31,261 bases of DNA from positions 1 through 31,261 of the forward strand of contig CAJUFI010000055.1 of NCBI GenBank assembly GCA_910585665.1. The letters run 5' to 3'. Source of the DNA: an uncultured Acetatifactor sp. Lineage in GTDB: Bacteria; Bacillota; Clostridia; Lachnospirales; Lachnospiraceae. Within the stretch, counting starts at the first letter, position 1, and every line of letters begins with the position of its first letter. The notes beneath the pieces are model-generated. The model was not told where the DNA came from and ran no database searches. It worked only from the letters and a program-made list of their open reading frames with translations. Below are positions 29,561 through 31,261 of this stretch, one piece after another. The translations under genes were made by a program, and so were the position numbers.

Positions 29561-31057
29561 TCACGCCTCCTCCGACCAGGCCAGGGCGCATCTGACCGCG
29601 CGTTTCCAGCCTTTCAGGAGCCGCTCCCTCTTTTCCTGTTCCATCATCGGCCCGAACACCTTTCCGATCCGCCAGTTCGCCCGGATTTCTTCCCTGTCCT
29701 TCCAGTAGCCCACCGCCAGGCCTGCCAGATAGGCCGCGCCCAGCGCAGTGGTCTCGATGCACTCCGGCCTGTGCACCTGGGTGTCCACAATGTCCGCCTG
29801 GAACTGCATCAGGAAATCATTGGCGCTGGCCCCGCCGTCCACCTTCAGGCCTTTCAGCCGGATGCCGCTGTCCTGTTCCATGGCGCGGAGCACGTCGGCA
29901 GTCTGATAGGCGATGGACTCCAGCGTGGCGCGGATGAAATGCTCCTTGCCGCAGCCTCTGGTCAGGCCTACCACGGTCCCTCTGGCATACTGGTTCCAGT
30001 AAGGCGCGCCTAACCCCGCAAAGGCGGGCACAAGATAGACCCCTGCCGTGTCCTCCACTGCCTCACAGTACTGCCGGGACTGGGCCGCGTTCCGGATCAT
30101 GCGCATGCTGTCCCGCAGCCACTGGACCCCCGCGCCAGCCACGAACACGCTGCCCTCCAGGGCGTACTGGGGCTTCCCGGAGGTCCCCGCCGCGATGGTG
30201 GTGAGCAGGCCCGACTGAGAGGCGATGGCGTCCCCGCCTGTGTTCATCAGCAGAAAACAGCCTGTCCCGTAAGTGTTCTTCACCTCGCCCCGCTCAAAGC
30301 AGCACTGGCCGAACAATGCCGCCTGCTGGTCGCCTGCCGCCCCCGCAATGGGAATCTCCCCGCCCAGGACGGACGCGTCCGTATGTCCGTAGACACAGCT
30401 GGAGGGCATCACCCGGGGCAGAAGCGCCCTGGGGATGCCGAACCGCTCCATGATCTCCTCATCCCACACAAGCCTGTGGATGTCGAACAGCATGGTGCGG
30501 GAGGCATTGGTATAGTCGGTCACATGGACCGCGCCCTTTGTCAGGTTCCAGATCAGCCAGGTGTCCACCGTTCCGAACACCAGTTCTCCCCTCTCGGCAC
30601 GCTCCCTTGCCCCGGGCACATTGTCCAGGATCCAGGCAATCTTGGAGGCGCTGAAATAGGCATCCGGCACCAGGCCGGTCTTTTCCCGAATCTTTTTGTC
30701 GAACCCGTCCTCCTTCAGCGCCTCGATCATGTCCGAAGTGCGGCGGCACTGCCACACGATCGCGTTGTATACGGGCTCGCCTGTGTTCCTGTTCCAGAGA
30801 AGCGTGGTCTCCCGCTGGTTGGTGATGCCGATGGCGGCTATCTGCCCTGCGGACACCCCGGCCATGGCCATGCACTCCGCGGCCACCGCCAGCTGGGAAG
30901 ACCAGATTTCCTTGGGGTTGTGCTCCACCCAGCCCGGCTGGGGGTAAATCTGTGTAAATTCCTTCTGGGACATACCGCAGATAGTTCCCGTTCTATCAAA
31001 CAAAATACAACGGGAACTGGTAGTCCCCTGATCCAATGCCATCACGTATTCCTGCAT
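29561..31057 (-). CDS. glpK: Glycerol kinase
   Basis: 498 aa, the standard length. It phosphorylates glycerol to glycerol 3-phosphate with ATP in the cytoplasm. The FGGY-kinase pattern starts with ALDQGTTSSRCILFD (phosphate loop, 7-21). It has GWVEHNPKEIW, ITNQRETTLLWN, DTWLIWNLT, NASRTMLFDI, GAAGDQQAALFGQ, NTYGTGCFLLMNTG and KVDGGASANDFLMQFQAD. GGGAG precedes the ATG at 31057. In low-GC Gram-positives GlpK is often activated by HPr through a histidine in the HIRATLES-like segment; HFIRATLESIAYQ is present here. No other glycerol gene lies within the window. Confidence 0.97.
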   Translation of the reverse strand: MQEYVMALDQGTTSSRCILFDRTGTICGMSQKEFTQIYPQPGWVEHNPKEIWSSQLAVAAECMAMAGVSAGQIAAIGITNQRETTLLWNRNTGEPVYNAIVWQCRRTSDMIEALKEDGFDKKIREKTGLVPDAYFSASKIAWILDNVPGARERAERGELVFGTVDTWLIWNLTKGAVHVTDYTNASRTMLFDIHRLVWDEEIMERFGIPRALLPRVMPSSCVYGHTDASVLGGEIPIAGAAGDQQAALFGQCCFERGEVKNTYGTGCFLLMNTGGDAIASQSGLLTTIAAGTSGKPQYALEGSVFVAGAGVQWLRDSMRMIRNAAQSRQYCEAVEDTAGVYLVPAFAGLGAPYWNQYARGTVVGLTRGCGKEHFIRATLESIAYQTADVLRAMEQDSGIRLKGLKVDGGASANDFLMQFQADIVDTQVHRPECIETTALGAAYLAGLAVGYWKDREEIRANWRIGKVFGPMMEQEKRERLLKGWKRAVRCALAWSEEA

Positions 31058-31212
31058 ATGCTTCTCTCCCTTCTGCCAGAGCGTGGTATTTCTCTATTTA
31101 TACTCGCGGCCGCAAAAAACTGCCGTGAACGCTCTCCTTCCTTGCGCCAGGCTCCCGGGCGAGTCTGCAGACATCGCGGCAGCGTCCATGGCTCGTGAGT
31201 ATATCCTCGTAA

Positions 31213-31261
31213 GGAATTGTCTACAAATAACTGATGCGAGTTTATAGCCGTTTTCGTTGTA
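31213..31261. mobile_element. MITE-like element, second copy, cut by the right edge
   Basis: These 49 bases match the reverse complement of 25531-25579 without a mismatch. The match continues five bases outside the element (CGTAA), either shared target sequence or a slightly longer element end. The rest of the copy, or the full-length IS it derives from, lies beyond the window. It is about 155 bp upstream of glpK. Confidence 0.8.

Noticed and set aside
1..31261. CRISPR array, rRNA operon or complete prophage
   Set aside because: No regularly spaced repeats, rRNA-like sequence, integrase or phage structural genes were seen on either strand.

Overview
This is a bacterial chromosomal segment with high G+C coding regions, most likely from a Gram-positive gut Clostridium of the family Lachnospiraceae. 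That placement is an inference. It rests on the order ireB-ruvX-yrzB-fur-rnj followed by a yrrL/trmR/trhP-like trio, a type III glutamine synthetase, an HrcA/CIRCE heat-shock operon, a rhodanese-less ThiI beside a cysteine desulfurase, and an alanine/lysine-rich DUF6465-type protein. Nearly every gene lies on the minus strand, so the genes are met in order when reading from the right end to the left. The only well-supported plus-strand gene is a small HPr-like protein at 13157-13390.

Left edge (1-2350), accessory: the window opens inside the 5' (domain I-III) part of a bacterial group IIC intron on the minus strand. Its 5' end, at 421, lies directly behind a Rho-independent terminator hairpin. 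Next come a small ORF, a Uma2-family protein that lacks an expected catalytic Asp, and a small conserved protein of unknown function. After about 450 bp without a gene there is a tRNA-Gln(CTG) whose terminator closely resembles the one used by the intron. Core genes start with glnN (type III glutamine synthetase).

5200-13060: two neighbouring groups resemble the yrzL-yrrK-yrzB-yrrL-yrrM-yrrN/O region of Bacillus subtilis. One is ireB-ruvX-yrzB-fur-rnj, driven by a clear sigma-A-type promoter. The other is a short MltG-like membrane protein, a TrmR-type methyltransferase and a U32 (TrhP-type) tRNA hydroxylation protein. The t6A methylthiotransferase gene mtaB lies upstream. The HPr-like gene diverges from mtaB and converges on thiI. 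13560-19640: an O-antigen-ligase-like membrane protein, prmA, rsmE, a cysteine desulfurase and thiI. Counting mtaB, trmR, trhP and thiI with its desulfurase, RNA modification is the dominant theme of the middle of the window.

19880-25310: the heat-shock operon hrcA-grpE-dnaK-dnaJ, with a perfect CIRCE operator between promoter and hrcA. 25605-31057: a DUF6465-type protein with its own promoter, uppP overlapped by a patatin-like phospholipase gene, a PLP aminotransferase and glpK.

Two kinds of dispersed repeat stand out. One is a 100-bp MITE-like element with 25-bp imperfect terminal inverted repeats at 25480-25579; 49 bp of a second copy runs off the right edge. The other is a family of extragenic hairpins behind rnj and grpE, with a looser relative between the desulfurase and thiI. 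I saw no CRISPR array, rRNA or complete insertion sequence. No wholly new multi-gene system is evident. The best leads are the HPr paralog without the phospho-histidine, the intron/terminator/tRNA-Gln arrangement, the Uma2 protein with an altered active site, and the two repeat families.
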